A stretch of 64,000 nt of DNA, taken from the NCBI RefSeq assembly GCF_009870125.1, contig NC_046683.1, positions 15,013,001 through 15,077,000 of the forward strand. Reading direction: 5' to 3'. The stretch comes from Drosophila pseudoobscura. Taxonomy: Eukaryota > Arthropoda > Insecta > Diptera > Drosophilidae. Under the pieces are notes generated by a model. The model searched no databases. It was not told the DNA's origin and saw nothing but the letters and a program-made list of their open reading frames with translations. The position numbers and the translations under genes were made by a program. This document shows, piece after piece, positions 49,401-62,449 of the stretch (position 1 is its first letter; the number at the start of each line of letters is the position of its first letter).

Positions 49401-52400
49401 ACATTGGCCTTCAGCCCCAGAGCGGCCACGGCGGCCTCAAAGCCCAGATTCTCGTCGTTGTTCTGCTTGTAGAGGAGCAGCCGCGAACCGCAGCTGACCA
49501 GGCTCTTGTTAGGCAGCGATCCCGCCACCGAGACGGAGCTGGAGCCCACGGTCTGCTGACTGAGGGTGACCAAAGCATCAAAGATGAAGGTGGCCAGATT
49601 GATGGGCAGCAGGGCCTCGCCGCGGGTCTTGAATGTGCCGCTGCGTAGCTGTTCGGCCCGCTCTCGTATCACCTGCAGCTCCGCGGCGGCCAGGGGCAGG
49701 CGCTTGAGGAGAGCCAAAATGTCCGCCTCCTGGTTGGCCAGCTTCACCTCCAGCGGCTTGGTGCTGGCCGGCGGTCGAGGCATCTCCAGCGCGAACAGGC
49801 ATATCCGGAAGCCGATGTGATAGTGCTCCGAGTTCTCCGACAGAACCGTGCAGAGGAAGGCGCACTTGGACAGGGTGGCCGAGGCCACCACCGTCAGCTG
49901 ATGGGAGATCGGATTCACGTTCTGCTTCTTGCCCTTCCGCTTGGGCACGGGCGGCAGCTCCAGCAGCAGATTGGGGGGATTGGCCAGCATCTGTTCGGCC
50001 AGACGCACGGCCAGTATGCACGCCTCCTGGCCATGGCCGTGAGCATGCAGTCCCTCGGCCCGGGCCAGCAGTATGTCCCACGCATCCTCTGTGGGCCGCA
50101 CATTCGAGAAGATGTGCGGTTTGTCGTGGGCCACAGCCACGGCGGCAGCCAGGGCACGGGCCGCTGCAAAATTGGAGTGGGAGACGCTGCTGCCGCTGGG
50201 TGGGTGTGGATTCATCGATGCTCCTCCCAGTCCCATTCCCATTCCCAGTCCTATGCCCATTGCCATGCCCATGCCGATGCCGATCCCTGCTCCTGGCAGG
50301 TGAGGCGTCTGCACGGCTGCCTGTCCCATGGCTGTGGAGCCAGAACCTGCCGCCAGTGCCGCTCGAGCCGCTGCCGAGGTGCTGGGCACAGGCGTCAAAT
50401 CGCCTCCTGCTGGTATGGGCACTCCTCCGCTGCCAGATGGCATGGCTCCGCCTCTTCCCACCGCTGCATGGGCGAAGTCATCGCTGCTGCTGCTGAAGGA
50501 CTCGTCCTTGCTCAACCTTCGGGCTGGCTGCTGCGTCGAGGAGCCTCCTTCCACAACTGCCTCCTGTCCGGCCATCAGCATGGATGAGGTGGAACTGTTC
50601 GAGCTGCCCGAAGCCGTCGATGCCGACGAGGATGACGATGCCGACGAGGTGTCCGAGGTGGAGCAAACTCCCTGCTCCCCGGCACCACCCACACCGCCGG
50701 GGCCTACGCCACCGCCGGGCCCCAGGCCGGGCTCGTCTTTGCTCTGCTGGGAGACGGCATCGAAGCTGCTCTGCGAATCGGACTCGGTAAGGGTCGACTT
50801 CTGGCCGGGCACAGCCTGCGCCGGTGTGCAATAGTTGTGGCTGCTGCTGTTGTCGCCTCCGAAGTCGTCGTTCTCGCAGAATCCCTCGCTGCTGGCGCTC
50901 GAACGGTTGCCATCGGCACGACCAGCACTTGCTGGTGCTCTTCGCACGCCTCCTCCTCCTACGACGTTCGGGCCCGCTCCCGATCCACTGGCTCCCGCCG
51001 AGCTGCTCGGCATTTGCTGCTGTGCGGCATCGGCCTCGCCATTGGACATGCCACCTCCTGCTCCAGCACCTCCTCCGTTTACTGCCGCCACTCCTCCCAC
51101 GCCGCTGCTGCCACCTGCCTCGGCAGCAAGTCCCAGACCCGCGGAATATTGGCGTCCCGCTCCGGCCAGGATGGGCGACTCGATGGCAGGACTCGCATAC
51201 AGTCGGTCGCGGAAGGGTCGATCCAGGCGCTGCTTGAAGGCACCCGGATGCAGGCCACCGGATGCATGCTCGTTGGAGGAGCTAAAGTAGTTGTAGTGCT
51301 TGTTGTTGCTCATCAGGGCCTGGGTGGCAATGAGCGTGCCCGGGGGAATGGCTGCACCGTCGCCCTTGATCTCCGTGTGCTTGAAGCAGGTGAAGGGGGA
51401 GTAGTAAATGGGATTCGTGTCGTGGGTGTGGGTCACGCCCGGTATTTGATAGTCCTCCCAGTCCAGATAGCACGCCTCAATGGCCGGCTTGAAGCCAATG
51501 AAGAGCTCCGTGTCCGAGCGGGAGTTTATCTGGTGCTTGTTCGTGTACGAGGAGGGCATCATGCGGCTCTTCACCACCCGATCGAGTATCTTCAGATGCC
51601 AGGCGGTGAACTGGGCATGCAGCATGTCCCGCTCGTCCGGCGCCAGGCCGGGATTCAGAGCGGCCAGCCGCCACAGGGCCACAATCTCGTCGCACAGCGA
51701 ACTGCACGCATGCTGCAGGGCCGTCGAATTCGAGTGCGTGTTCGAGTGCTTACCCCCGCTGTGTCCATGGGAGCCCATCATCAGGGCCAGCTTCGTTTGG
51801 AACCACCATATGAGTATCTGGTCGCAGGCCATACACTCCTCCGTGATGATCTCCAGCAAACGTACCGCGTTCCGATCGCACCGCCTGTACATCTCCCTCA
51901 CAATCGACAACAGATTCCACATGCCCTCGGGCTCTCTGCCCCGCAACGGTCGCAGGAGTGAGCTCCATTCGGCCGCCGCTGGGGGAGCCGAATTGGTCAG
52001 ATAGTTGACATCACTACAGAGACAAAGAGAAAGCCGATGGAGATGGGCAGAGGGAGGGGGAAGGGGGGGATTAGAGCCTTTCTAAGCGGACTAAAAGCGT
52101 TCGGATTATACCTGAATACAATCGGGGCGGGCAAACAGAATTTGATGAGGATCCGCTTAATGTTGTTGTGCAGCGTCTTCTCGTCCAGATACCAGCTGGT
52201 TTGGTCATTAATCGATGCCCCCGCCGTCGGATCTGGGGCCCCGCACACCGTATTGATGGCCGTCGGCTGGGCACTCAACAGCTCGTCCAGGAGCCGCTGG
52301 GCCGTCGGCAGAATCTGCTGCGGCAGCTCACTGATTAAATATTGGGCGAACTTTTGCAGCTGATCCCTTTGGAGGCGTGTCAGGGACTCGGAGACAGGGG

Positions 52401-55400
52401 CACGCAGGCAGACCTCCTGCGGCTGTAAAGCGAAAAGACGGGAGAAAGTCAGTTTGGGCGGGTATCTGGAGGATAACTGTCGTGCAAGATGGGGACACTC
52501 ACGCAATGGATGCGATGCAGACAGACTGCCACCACATGGGAGCACCAGTATGCCGACGAGGTGCACGTGCAATTGCAGGAGGAGATGCGACGCCGGTCAA
52601 AGGTCACCGCCACATTAAAGTACGCACGCGGCGTCTGATTAACCACGCTGGCCGACAGATGAAAGCCTGTAAGAGCGAAAGCAGAGCCGTTTATCAGAGT
52701 GTTCAGAGCAGGAAGCCAGCAAGCCAGATCCTTTCTTACCTATCTGCAGGGGATCCTTGACAGCTCGCATGCGAAACAGTTGATCGCCCCGATTGAACTC
52801 ATCCGCCGAGCTATTGGCCAGGCAGGAGTACAGCCGTATGTCCTCCTCATTGTCCGGGAAACTCCAGAAAGCGATGCGCAGCTGCAGTTGCTCCGGCACC
52901 GGCGGATAGACATGCTCCACCAGCTCGAACGGTATGTAGGAGGCGACACAGCGGGCGGACAGTTCGGCCAATGTGGAAACCTCTGTGGAAAACACAACAC
53001 AAAGAAACCGAAACTTAATTAAATGTGTCCAGCAAACCAAAATTATACCTCAGAGAGGGAAAAAGAAATGAAATGAAATGAAATGCCTGTCGGACAAGTT
53101 CTAGAGATTAAAGGACACCTCAAATTACATTCCACAAGATGATGGGGGAAAAGGATCAAATGAAATGAGAGTGCCGAAAGCAATTACGCTTGAACTCAAA
53201 GGGAATTTTTGTAAGCTTTCCCCCCCTCCAGCAACAGTGGTAATTATTGCATAGTATTTTTGAAATATCTTTGCTCCAGTGAGACACCCCCCCTCGGCTT
53301 ACACTCAACTGGAGGGGAGTGGGAGAGTTGTAGTTCAAGGAAAAACCCAATGCAAATGGCCATACGTATATCGTTATTTTCCAGCCCATTTCATGAGTCG
53401 CAGCAATTCAAGGACATGGAGGAAATCCAATCAAATTAAATGAAAGATTATGCTCATTGGTGGCGTTGCCACCCAGGGACAAGCAGCTGTAAATAAATGC
53501 TCTCTTCACATTGCAATGCAAATGAATTGGAAAGGTCAGCATTATACTCTGGCGAGAGAGTATATGGTATCATTGATTAAGGAGCATCAGAAATGACTAA
53601 TTCCACATCTCTCTTGCTCACGCTCACTCTCACTCTCTCACTCTCTCTCTCTCTCTTGGCCAATAATTAAAGACAAACAAAGCGGGGTAAAGCTACACGC
53701 ACTCTCTCGCACACAAGACAAGACAGAGAGACAGACACACATACATACATATGTACATATGTATGCACACATGTCAGACATTTATTAATTAAAGAACTTT
53801 TATATGGCGCACGGCCAATGACCAGGAGAGCCCAGAGCGCAGTCCGAGGAGAACAGAGAGCATAGAGAAGAGAGCACAGAGCAGAGGAGTGCAGAGGAGT
53901 GCAAAGCAGTGCAAAGAGAGAGGTCAACAACGTGCTGGCTGTCGCTGCTTCTTCGCTGTGTATGCACATACATACATACATGTGCGTGCGAGGGAAAACC
54001 TTCTTGCACGTATGCACGCCTGGCTGTGTGTGTGTGTGTTTGCGTGCGTGCGTGAGTATCTTGGCCACGCATTTTTAGCCCTCTATTTGTTGTCGGTTGT
54101 GCTCCTCCTCTCTTTGTGGACGCTATTATTGCAGCAAAATTGAGTTGTAGATAAACAAAACAAAATAAAATTCAAAAATTCAATGAATTGGCATGCAAAT
54201 AAACAAATGCAAAAGGCAAATGCTACCGACGACAGAGCGGTGCCCGCGGGGGAAGCGAGCGAGACCAACAACAACAACAATGGCCTGCATTTTAAAGGTC
54301 TCGTTCCCATTATTTTTTTGTTTGCTTTAAAGCTCAAAAGCAAAGCAAAGCAAAAAAAACGCAAAAGCCCACACGAGCAAATGCAAAACAAAGAAGCGAC
54401 ACAAAACAGAACTGAACTGAAAGAAGAGAAGTTTTCTTGTGTGCTTTAGCATAAGGAGCGAGGGGAAGTGCAGCAACCAGCAGCAAACAAAAAAAAAGTT
54501 CAAGTTCGCCCACGCAAAGAGAGAGGGTGGAGGCTGATTTAGAGGAAGAAAGAGACAGAAAGAGGCAGTCTAAGCGACAGAGAGCCGAGTCATCTAGAGA
54601 AGAGCGTTTAACATTTGACCGGAGAAACCAGATCCGAAAGCTTTCACTATCATTATGGGTTAATGGACTCCTCTCCAGCCCTTGGATACCATCCATGAGC
54701 CAGGGCTCTCCTAACGGACAGGACTAGTAGCAACCTTACTTCTCATTTACCAAGACTCTGCTCATATTATGTAAAATAGAACTGCACATCTATTCTATTA
54801 AATACTCAACAATTTTGAGCAAGTAAAGCGTAAATCTATTCTATTTTAAGGGAAAAATATGTTTGACAATCGCATATAGGAATCTATCGGGGTTAAAAAA
54901 AACAAAAATGGTTTACGCAACGAGTAAAGCCACTTTACAGGCTTTTCTGTACTGCATGTGTGCACTTAATGGGAGTATTCAAATTAAAAATCATACCACT
55001 TATTCACATGAACCTTTCAATTACCATGATTACATGGGCAATCCAAGTCACTAAGAAATTCGATTAGAAAAAGTTTTTGTTCGAAAATCCACACGCGTTA
55101 AAGCACAAAAATATATTAACCATCCTGCAGGATACAAAACTAAAACTCAGTCTCTCAGTCGAAATCGATTCGGTAATAATAGCTTTTCCATATAAATTGC
55201 GCAGTTGGGAAATAGTTCAATTACAGTTTTCTATTGAGGATGTTAGGCGTAATTGGCTTACGGAAAGGAATATAAAAATTATGAAAATACGTTCAGAAAA
55301 TACAGAAATTTCCAAATCGATGACACTTCAAAAAAATGCATAAATATGTGCCATTAAGTGATCGATACTCCGATAAACTGGCTGTGGTTCGCATTAAATG

Positions 55401-58400
55401 TGGCCATAATAAAGCTGAATCGACAGCACTGAACAGCTCTTTGTTTTGTTTGTTTGTTTGTTTGTTTTCTTCCCCTCGTTCGTTCTCATTTTTCGGTTTC
55501 GCTCTCGCTCTCGCTCGCGGTCGGGCAAGCTGCAAACCAGCTCCGTTCGTGCGCCGTGACGACGTTGGCTGGTGTCGTGGTCGTCGCTTAATTTTCAGAC
55601 ACTTTGGCACCATTTTATTCAAAGTCATTTTCCGCAAGCGTTAACTTATTGCTCATGCCTATCCCTCCTCATATACGGATACGGAGACACACCTCATACC
55701 CCCATAAATATAAAAATAATTTCTGCTTTACTCATTTCAATTCCATTTGCCTCAGCAGGAAAATAAATGAAACAACAACGGAATGAAAATAAAACAATTA
55801 AATGCATTTGTCCGATGAAAAATCGACTTAGCTAAGGCTGGGGCTGGGGCCATCGGCTCGGATGTTAATGGTGATTCCAATATCCCAATGAGTCACACAA
55901 ATTTGATTGAAGAAGGTTTAATAACCGATTCGTTTGTGTTTCTTTCAGCTGGTTCAAGGCTATTGCTTCAAACAGGTTTGTTTTGTATTGTATTCCGTTC
56001 CCCTCTTTTATATGCAGGTACTCTGCTGACTCTGTTTTCCCCCCACCTTCCCTATCTATTTGAGCTCGCCTCTGGTCTGGTCTGCTCTGCTCTTTCCTTG
56101 CTCTTGCCCACTCCTTCCTCTTGGCGATTTTTCGTATGCATTTCAATTTGTTTTCCATTTGCAACGAACAAGATATGTAACAATCATAGTACTCGTAATA
56201 ATAAAAACAAACCTCATGCTCCAATTATTTTTGTTATTACGGAACGAATTCCCCAAAACAAAGTTGGGCAAGAGGTGCTGTATGCTAGATTGCTAAAGTC
56301 CGATTGTGCATCCGTCATGTGTTGAACAGCCATCGACGGCGACGTTCCCTGGCCTCCCAGATAGTAGTAGTCGTGCCGAAAATGATGCTCGTCCGCTCAA
56401 CATATCCCATATGGTCTAGTGGCTAGGACCGCGTTCTGACCCTCTCCCTAAGGGCCGGCATTCGATTCCTGGTATGTTTTTCAGTTTTTTTTTAATGTTC
56501 AACAAAGTTTTTTGTGTTGCCTGCATGTTTCGGGTTTTGTCTGTTGTTCGACATGACAAATTCAGGTTATACAGAACAAAAAGTTTGGCTCGAAAAAGAA
56601 ACAAAACAAAAAACAAAGAGAAAAAGATAAACTAAGGAAAAAGAGGTCAAAATGCAAACCATCATTTCCATGGTGTGTGTGTGTGTGTGTGCCGTACTGT
56701 GGTGGATCTGGTCTGTCTTGCATATGCTCGTGTAATTGTTGGGACTGCGGAAGTGCATGAAACTGATATGCACAGCGAAAAGTATGAAAAACTGAATGCA
56801 TTCCCGTTGGGTCGAGCGAAACTTAATTCGAAATTGACACACACAGCCCTCGACCCACTAATTAGATGATGACATGTGGCAACGCCAAGCACTTAACACG
56901 CACACATACTCGTAGGCCCCCGACTAACGCAGAGTTGCACTGTCAGCAATGCAGCGTGACCGATACACGGTTCATTTGGGGTCGTTACATATCGACAAAA
57001 ATAACAATATCTTGCATTTTGAAAAGATATAACTCCAGCCAGCCTTCAATAGAATATAATAAAATATCTGAAGATCCTCTGGGATCTATTCAGGGTTTAT
57101 TTTGGTACTTTTGTAAAAACCAGTATCTTTATGTAATGAACAAATATGACTTTTGAAACATGTTCATTCGTCTCTGGCTATACAAATTTGCAAAAGAAAA
57201 TATTTATTTACTTAACCCTCTTCAGACCCTATAATCGGACTGAGGTTCGTCTAAGGCGATAGTTTTGTGGCAACAATATATAAGAATACATATATACATA
57301 GATCAAATCAAATCAATTGCTTTCCCTGTCGCTCCTTTTCACGTGATCAAGGCTGTCTGCAAAAGGGAGAATGGAATCGTTCATGTCGCTGTATGTCTTT
57401 ATTTTTTATTACATCCCCCTCGGGCAGGTGTTGGGTGTGCGGTGCGTTGTGGTGGTATCCTTGAAAAGGTTCTTTGACACAACACAATGAAGCAAAGGAG
57501 CAGGCAAGGAATAAGAAGATGGGGGAAAAAGAAGATAAAGCAGACGGCATCGGCGACGTCAGCGTCACTGCTGGCAGCGACATAATTTTGAAGCAATTTT
57601 GTTGTTTCTTTTTGCGTTTTGCGGTTATTGTCTTTCGAGCATGAAAATGCAGCTGGCATTACACACACACACACACACTCACCTAGAATAGAGGATGGAC
57701 GAATGAAAGGTGTATTTTAAAAGGTAAGGGCTTTTCTTTTCCACCCTCACTCTTGCTCTCGTTCAGCGAAAATATTTTTTGGGATTTCACCAAGTGTAAA
57801 TACACCTTTGATGGATGATAAACTCTCCATCAAGGTGTCTTAATAAAAGGAAAAGCATTCATGCTCTCCTCGCTTAAGGCCCCTATCGTTATCGTCTCAG
57901 CGCATACCTCACCTTGTACTAATACACCATGCCATCTGCTAAACTGCACGAAGATGCTTTCAATCTTTTTCTCTCTCTTTCTGTGTATGTTGTCCTCTCC
58001 CCAAGGCTACTGGACGCTCTCTACAACAATCTTACAAAGAATCAAACGAAGGCAGAGGAGCTAAGAGAGAGACGACCAGACGAGCTAGCAGCGCCGTCGT
58101 AGTCGCAGCCGCAGTCGCAGCTAAAGATTACATGCTGATAATGCTGCTGCGACGGCGCACAGGATACAAGATAGAGAGTGTCAGAACGTCGTCTCTCTCT
58201 CTCTCTGTCGCTCTCTTTCTCTAGCTCCGAAGGGCCCAAAAACACACACACGCGCACACACACAGTCGAAAAATACGTAATAAGCCACAAGACAAGAAAG
58301 GAAACAGAAACAAAATACGAGGAAAAAAAAACGTAACTAACAAAAGTCGTGATTTTGACTTTAGCGATAAGCAGGCGAGGACATTGGACGGATATGTCTG

Positions 58401-59860
58401 GCCGGTCTGTTTCTGTACTTGTTCTGAGGCAAGAAGGAAGGTAGGGCTCAGACCCCAGACCCCAGAACAGGCAATACCATTGCAGATAATGTAATTGTGC
58501 TTGTTGTTGCTCTTAAGCCAATTTTACACAATTTACAAAAGAGCGAAGAAAAGGTCATGCGTATGATTTCAGACAGGCCAGACAGACAGAGCAGTGTTGC
58601 CAGATCAACGACAAAACCGAAGAGAAAAACAAGGAACAGGAGTTCCTATTTTCTCGTCCAAAAACCTAAACGAGCATAATATATAATTAATAATAAATAT
58701 AATATTTAATAAGCCGCAACTACCATTCGATTTTCTTGACATCCCATACAAAATGTCATCAAACTGGAAATCCTAGAAATGTCGCTCATGAGAAAAATAG
58801 CCAGATAATAAAACCAACAGAGGATCGTTAAAGATATTTTTTTTTTTGCAGCCCCCTCCCTCTAGGTATTATAACTGCTGCACGGAAAAATACATAGCCT
58901 TTTTCAAGCAGAGATTAAAAGTCTCGCGTACCGAGGATTTCGCGAAGGGTCGGCCCGGATTTTTTTCTATGCATGATTTTATGATTATATGAAAGATTAT
59001 ATGAACATTTTTGTTCTACTAATAAGCATGCTTAAGGTAGACAAGGGTCTATTTTGACATCTCAGCGATTAGAACTGCGATTGTCAGGCTTTTTGGGAGC
59101 AGTCCAACTACAGAAACAACAAAAATCTGTTCAAGCGAATGTGCCTCGTGATGCACACGCAATGCATGTTGTTTTTGCAATTCTCCAGCATGCTCCTCTG
59201 TAGAATTGTGTTGTGTGTTTCGACACATTATCGTCATTTTTGTGCTGATTTAGATCGTTTTAGATTGCTTTCTTATTTTTGGGTTGAGTCAGCTGTTCAG
59301 AGTTCGGTATTTCACTAAGGCTATATAAGGCTATACCTCTGTTTTCGAATAAGAAAACGCAACTAACAAATTTGTAGCTCTAATTTAACGCTCACCAAAT
59401 ATAAATCTTTACGCAATAAACATTTTTTAAAAATTCTTCTGTCCTCCCAAAACTACAAGATACTACATTTCTGAGAAAACCCCCCAAGTTGTGTGTTTTT
59501 TATCTCGGGGTGGGGGGTGACCATATTATAGTTAAAGTATTGTCTTGAGGAATTATTCAATCCACTCAGCACCGAAATAAATAATGTCCACTCACCATGA
59601 TATCTGCCGCAGGCTGACATCGTTACCATGGCCGAACTGCTTCCGCCCGGTCCACAGGAGCCGGGAGCGCCGGCTCCCATTCCGCCGACCGTTCCAAATG
59701 GTGCCATACCCATGCCGAGTCCGGCCCCAGGTCCGCCGGCTGCATTGGTGGGCTTCTTCCAGCCGCGCCAATTGTTGCACAACGATTCGGGCTCTGAGCT
59801 CCAGCTGCACAGCGAGTCCTCCTCGAAGCGGATGGAGTCGTCGAAGCTGAAGCGGTCCAT
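46442..59860 (-). CDS. Dora: ZSWIM8 / EBAX-1 homologue, E3 ligase receptor for target-directed microRNA degradation
   Basis: Predicted 2114 aa from eight coding exons: 59860-59596, 52982-52740, 52666-52503, 52422-52112, 52013-47208, 47136-46798, 46734-46585, 46508-46442. Every junction is GT-AG and the frame holds throughout. ZSWIM8 proteins are substrate receptors of a cullin-RING ligase that ubiquitinates Argonaute bound to certain targets, so the microRNA is destroyed. Matches to the human protein: RFSFDDSIRFEEDSLCSW and CNNWRGWKK at the start, HVYPPVPEQLQLRIAFWSFP, and the SWIM zinc finger with CNC...WCSH (about 199-224). These are followed by LRAPVSESLTRLQRDQLQKF, LLRPLRGREPEGMWNLLSIV and the C-terminal RYLLAAYNVGMLAMETLARR to KRSKSCKKELW. 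The 4.8-kb fifth exon adds Gly/Ser-rich and long poly-Gln insertions (near 1660-1700). I chose the ATG at 59860, the first AUG in frame. Confidence 0.93.
47567..48030 (-). repeat. Dora: CAG-type repeats encoding poly-Gln in Dora
   Basis: Two clusters, at 47567-47620 and about 47918-48030, encode interrupted Gln runs in exon 5. The longest run is about 22 Gln, flanked by Ala-Gln and His-Gln segments. Glutamines are coded by mixed CAG and CAA. Confidence 0.85.
53620..53660. repeat. CT-rich (GAGA-type) run in the Dora intron
   Basis: Nearly pure CT repeats with single interruptions. Possible GAF or CLAMP binding, with no further support in the sequence. Confidence 0.7.
56405..56478 (+). pseudogene. 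degenerate tRNA-Glu-like sequence
   Basis: The 5' half is that of fly tRNA-Glu: TCCCATATGGTCTAGTGGCT, with a perfect A box (TGGTCTAGTGG). The 3' end (TTCGATTCCTGGTATG) matches the T arm and part of the acceptor. The anticodon stem and loop are replaced by CGCGTTCTGACCCTCTCCCT, the T stem has mismatches, and the last three acceptor pairs are lost (GGGA replaced by GTTT). It is therefore a tRNA pseudogene or a tRNA-derived insertion, not a working tRNA. Confidence 0.65.
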
Positions 59861-60217
59861 TTCTTCGGGATTCCATTCATTGGCACCGCCACCGCCTACT
59901 CCACCTCCGGCGTTTGCTTCGGCGCCAGCGCCTGCACCTCCTCCGTTGCCACCGCCACCGCCGGCACCACCGCCGCCGCCTGCTCCTCCGCCATTATTGT
60001 TGTTGTTTCGGTTAGAGCCAGTGGCCACTGAAGGACCTGCGGGTCCTCCGTCCCCTCCTCCACCGGCACCGGAGTCGCCTCCTCTGTTGTTGCTGCTGCC
60101 GCTGCGATTCGCCAGCGTGAGGCTGAGATTATATTGATGTGTATGGGTGTGGGTGTGGGTGTGAGTGTGTGCGTGTGTGTGTGTGGGTGTTGCGGCCCTG
60201 CTCCGCTGTTTCTGGCT
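59861..60217 (-). other. Dora: 119-codon open frame upstream of the first Dora AUG (possible non-AUG extension)
   Basis: Upstream of the AUG at 59860 the frame stays open to a TAG at 60220-60218, with no AUG. It encodes Gly/Asn-rich sequence preceded by HTHQYNLSLTLANRSGSSNN. A CTG at 60115 lies in strong initiation context (A at -3, G at +4). It may be translated from a near-cognate codon, be joined to an upstream coding exon, or simply be 5' UTR with GGN repeats. Confidence 0.35.
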
Positions 60218-60690
60218 CTATTTCCCGTTCCTTTGCTCCGAGCGCGCGTTTGTATTCGTGTGATTTTTGGAGCTTATTTATTTTATTTGTTAATTATTTT
60301 ATTTTACTTGTTTAATTTATTATTATTATTTTATTTTTTTGGATGGATGAAATTCTCGAATCCGTGAACGCTCAATTGCAATCGTGTAAAAGGCGAATAT
60401 TTTGTTGAGCGTTTTTGACGTTTTCCTCTATGTTTTTTTGTTTTACTTTGCCTTTTGCTTTTTAATTAAAATTTTACATTCCTTTTACTTTGCGATGTTA
60501 TTTTACCGTTATTGTATATTTTGGGGCTTAAGGATTCTTTAAATTGATTTAAAAACTATTTATTTTTCGTTTTATATATATACAAAATACATTTATTTCG
60601 TCGACTGGGGCTCTGGCTCTGCCTGTGTCGTCTGCGTCGACTGCGAGCGCGACTGCGATTCCCACTGCCACTTCTGCTGCTGCCTCTGGC

Positions 60691-60722
<32 letters not shown>

Positions 60723-61500
60723 TATTGTTTTTTGTCGTTGTTGTTGCATGTGAATTTTTCGTACCCCCCACTGAAGCAGTGGCTGGGGGAGAGAGCAACA
60801 CCAAACCAAAAGACAGAGAGAGAGAATGAGAGAGAGATTTGACGACGACGACTGCCAAAAATAAGAATGGTCGCAGGAGAGGAGGGGAGAACAACGCCAA
60901 AATGGCCAATTTGTAGGGGAATCGCTGTTCGACCGCTGCTCCGTTTCACTCTTTCCACACACCACACCGTACACCGTACACCGAACACTGCTGCACCGCA
61001 CAGTACCGCTCCTTCGACCACTGCCAGGCAACCTTTAATTATTTTTCACTTTTATGCTTTGGCTCATCTTCGTCGCTCCTGTTTTATCCTGCTGCCTTCA
61101 CTCACTTTACGTGTGTGTGTTTCTGTGTGAGTGCCTCTTTACCGCGAAACCTGCGCGCGCTCTCCTTCTCTCTCGCTCACACGCTTGTCGATTTTCACTG
61201 CCTTTTTGCCTGCTTTCTTTGTGTATATGCGCTGCGCGTTGGTTTTGCGTGAGTGTGTGTTGTGTGTGAACGAAATGCGTTCAAAGAGAACGTTGAGAAA
61301 AAAAAAACTTTTCCTTTTGCGTTATTTTGTCCCGTTTGTCCATGTCAAGAAATTGTTTTTCAACTGCACTCAGCACTTAATTGTCGTTCCAATCGATGTT
61401 AATTAGAGCTAGAGTTACGATTTGTTTGATATAACACACACTTTTTGAATATTTTTACACGGGACGGGCTTTGTTTTTTTTTAGGCCATCGCAAAATAGA
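60218..61500 (-). other. Dora: probable Dora 5' UTR region
   Basis: Lies between the first coding exon and a minus-strand Motif 1 promoter element at 61511. It has CAG/GCA repeats near 60670-60725 and CA/GA tracts typical of long fly leaders. Frames here lack convincing coding content. Confidence 0.4.
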
Positions 61501-61510
61501 GCTGTGTGCA

Positions 61511-61521
61511 CAGTGTGACCG
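61511..61521 (-). promoter_or_regulatory. Dora: Motif 1 (M1BP site) at the probable Dora promoter
   Basis: The minus strand reads CGGTCACACTG, a perfect match to the core-promoter Motif 1 consensus YGGTCACACTR bound by M1BP at TATA-less housekeeping promoters. Its orientation and place, about 1.65 kb before the first AUG, make it the best candidate for the Dora start region. Confidence 0.6.
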
Positions 61522-61540
61522 CGGATTTATCGTTAAAATA

Positions 61541-61745
61541 TACCGTCCGACCCTCCGAAATACACCAAAACATACCGTTTTATTTCGTAAACATACCGTA
61601 CATATACTGACTAATTCAAGTTATATTTTACATATTTCTCGATTTTGAAATTCCGTGGAATATTACTAGCTAGATAGAACTCTCAGCCCTACCCTTATAT
61701 TTTTATCCGATTAAAGAATCAATTTTCTATTCGACTAGTTTGTTT
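61541..61745 (+). repeat. copy of the ~200-bp dispersed repeat near the Dora promoter
   Basis: Matches the reverse complement of 23336-23545 along its length. It lies about 20 bp beyond the Motif 1 element, upstream of Dora with respect to transcription. Confidence 0.8.
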
Positions 61746-62086
61746 TAAGTACTTGAATTGTTTTTATGCTACGGCGATTGCTGTTTTTGTTCCCCAACAA
61801 CAATATAGCGTTTCGTTATGATGAAAAAACGAACTTAGCCCACTTCAGCCCCCTCTAATTAAATAGTTTAAAAACTTGAGGTACATAGCTGAAAATATTA
61901 ACGATTGTAAATTCTTCTTGTAGATTCATCTGAATTTAAAAATAAGAACGCTAGCTTTCACCTGAACTGCGCTGAAATTATTAAATATTCATTATTTTTC
62001 GGTGGAAAATTGAAATACCCCTTTGGCTTATAATAGGTTAATTGTTCTCCGTCAAGGATTGGAAACCATATTGTCCTTTTGTTTTG

Positions 62087-62175
62087 TTCCGTCGAATATT
62101 ATTAGTTAGATAGAACATTTAGCCATACCCACGTAGTTTTATACGATTATAAATCTATTTTCTATTTGACTGGCT
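62087..62175 (+). repeat. partial third copy of the ~200-bp dispersed repeat
   Basis: Only the right-hand part (from TTCCGTCGAATATTATTAG onward) is present, in the same orientation as the copy at 61541-61745 and about 440 bp away from the matching part. Confidence 0.7.
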
Positions 62176-62449
62176 TATTCTAAATACTTGCTTTATTGTA
62201 TTTTGACTAAAACAAGGTTTAAACAAAATAGTTCAATAAAAAAAAAGTCGTAATGATGCTGGTACATGTTGTGTGTAAGCCGTAGTATAGGCCTATGTAC
62301 ATATGTATGTACATATACCCCAATTTCGTTTATTTCATATGAAGATTTTTAATTATTTTTGACTATTCTTACTGCTTAGAGCTCGATTCTGTCTCGGTGC
62401 GCGAGAATATCCGAGTCAGGGACATGCGCCGCCATGAAAAAAAAAATAT

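Larger units (their letters stand above)
52983..59595 (-). other. Dora: first coding-region intron of Dora
   Basis: A 6.6-kb intron with a GTGAGT donor and a TTTTCCACAG acceptor. It holds a CT/GAGA run (53620-53660), TACATA/TATG tracts near 53740 and 53965, and a tRNA-Glu-like remnant. No nested protein gene is supported. Confidence 0.6.
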
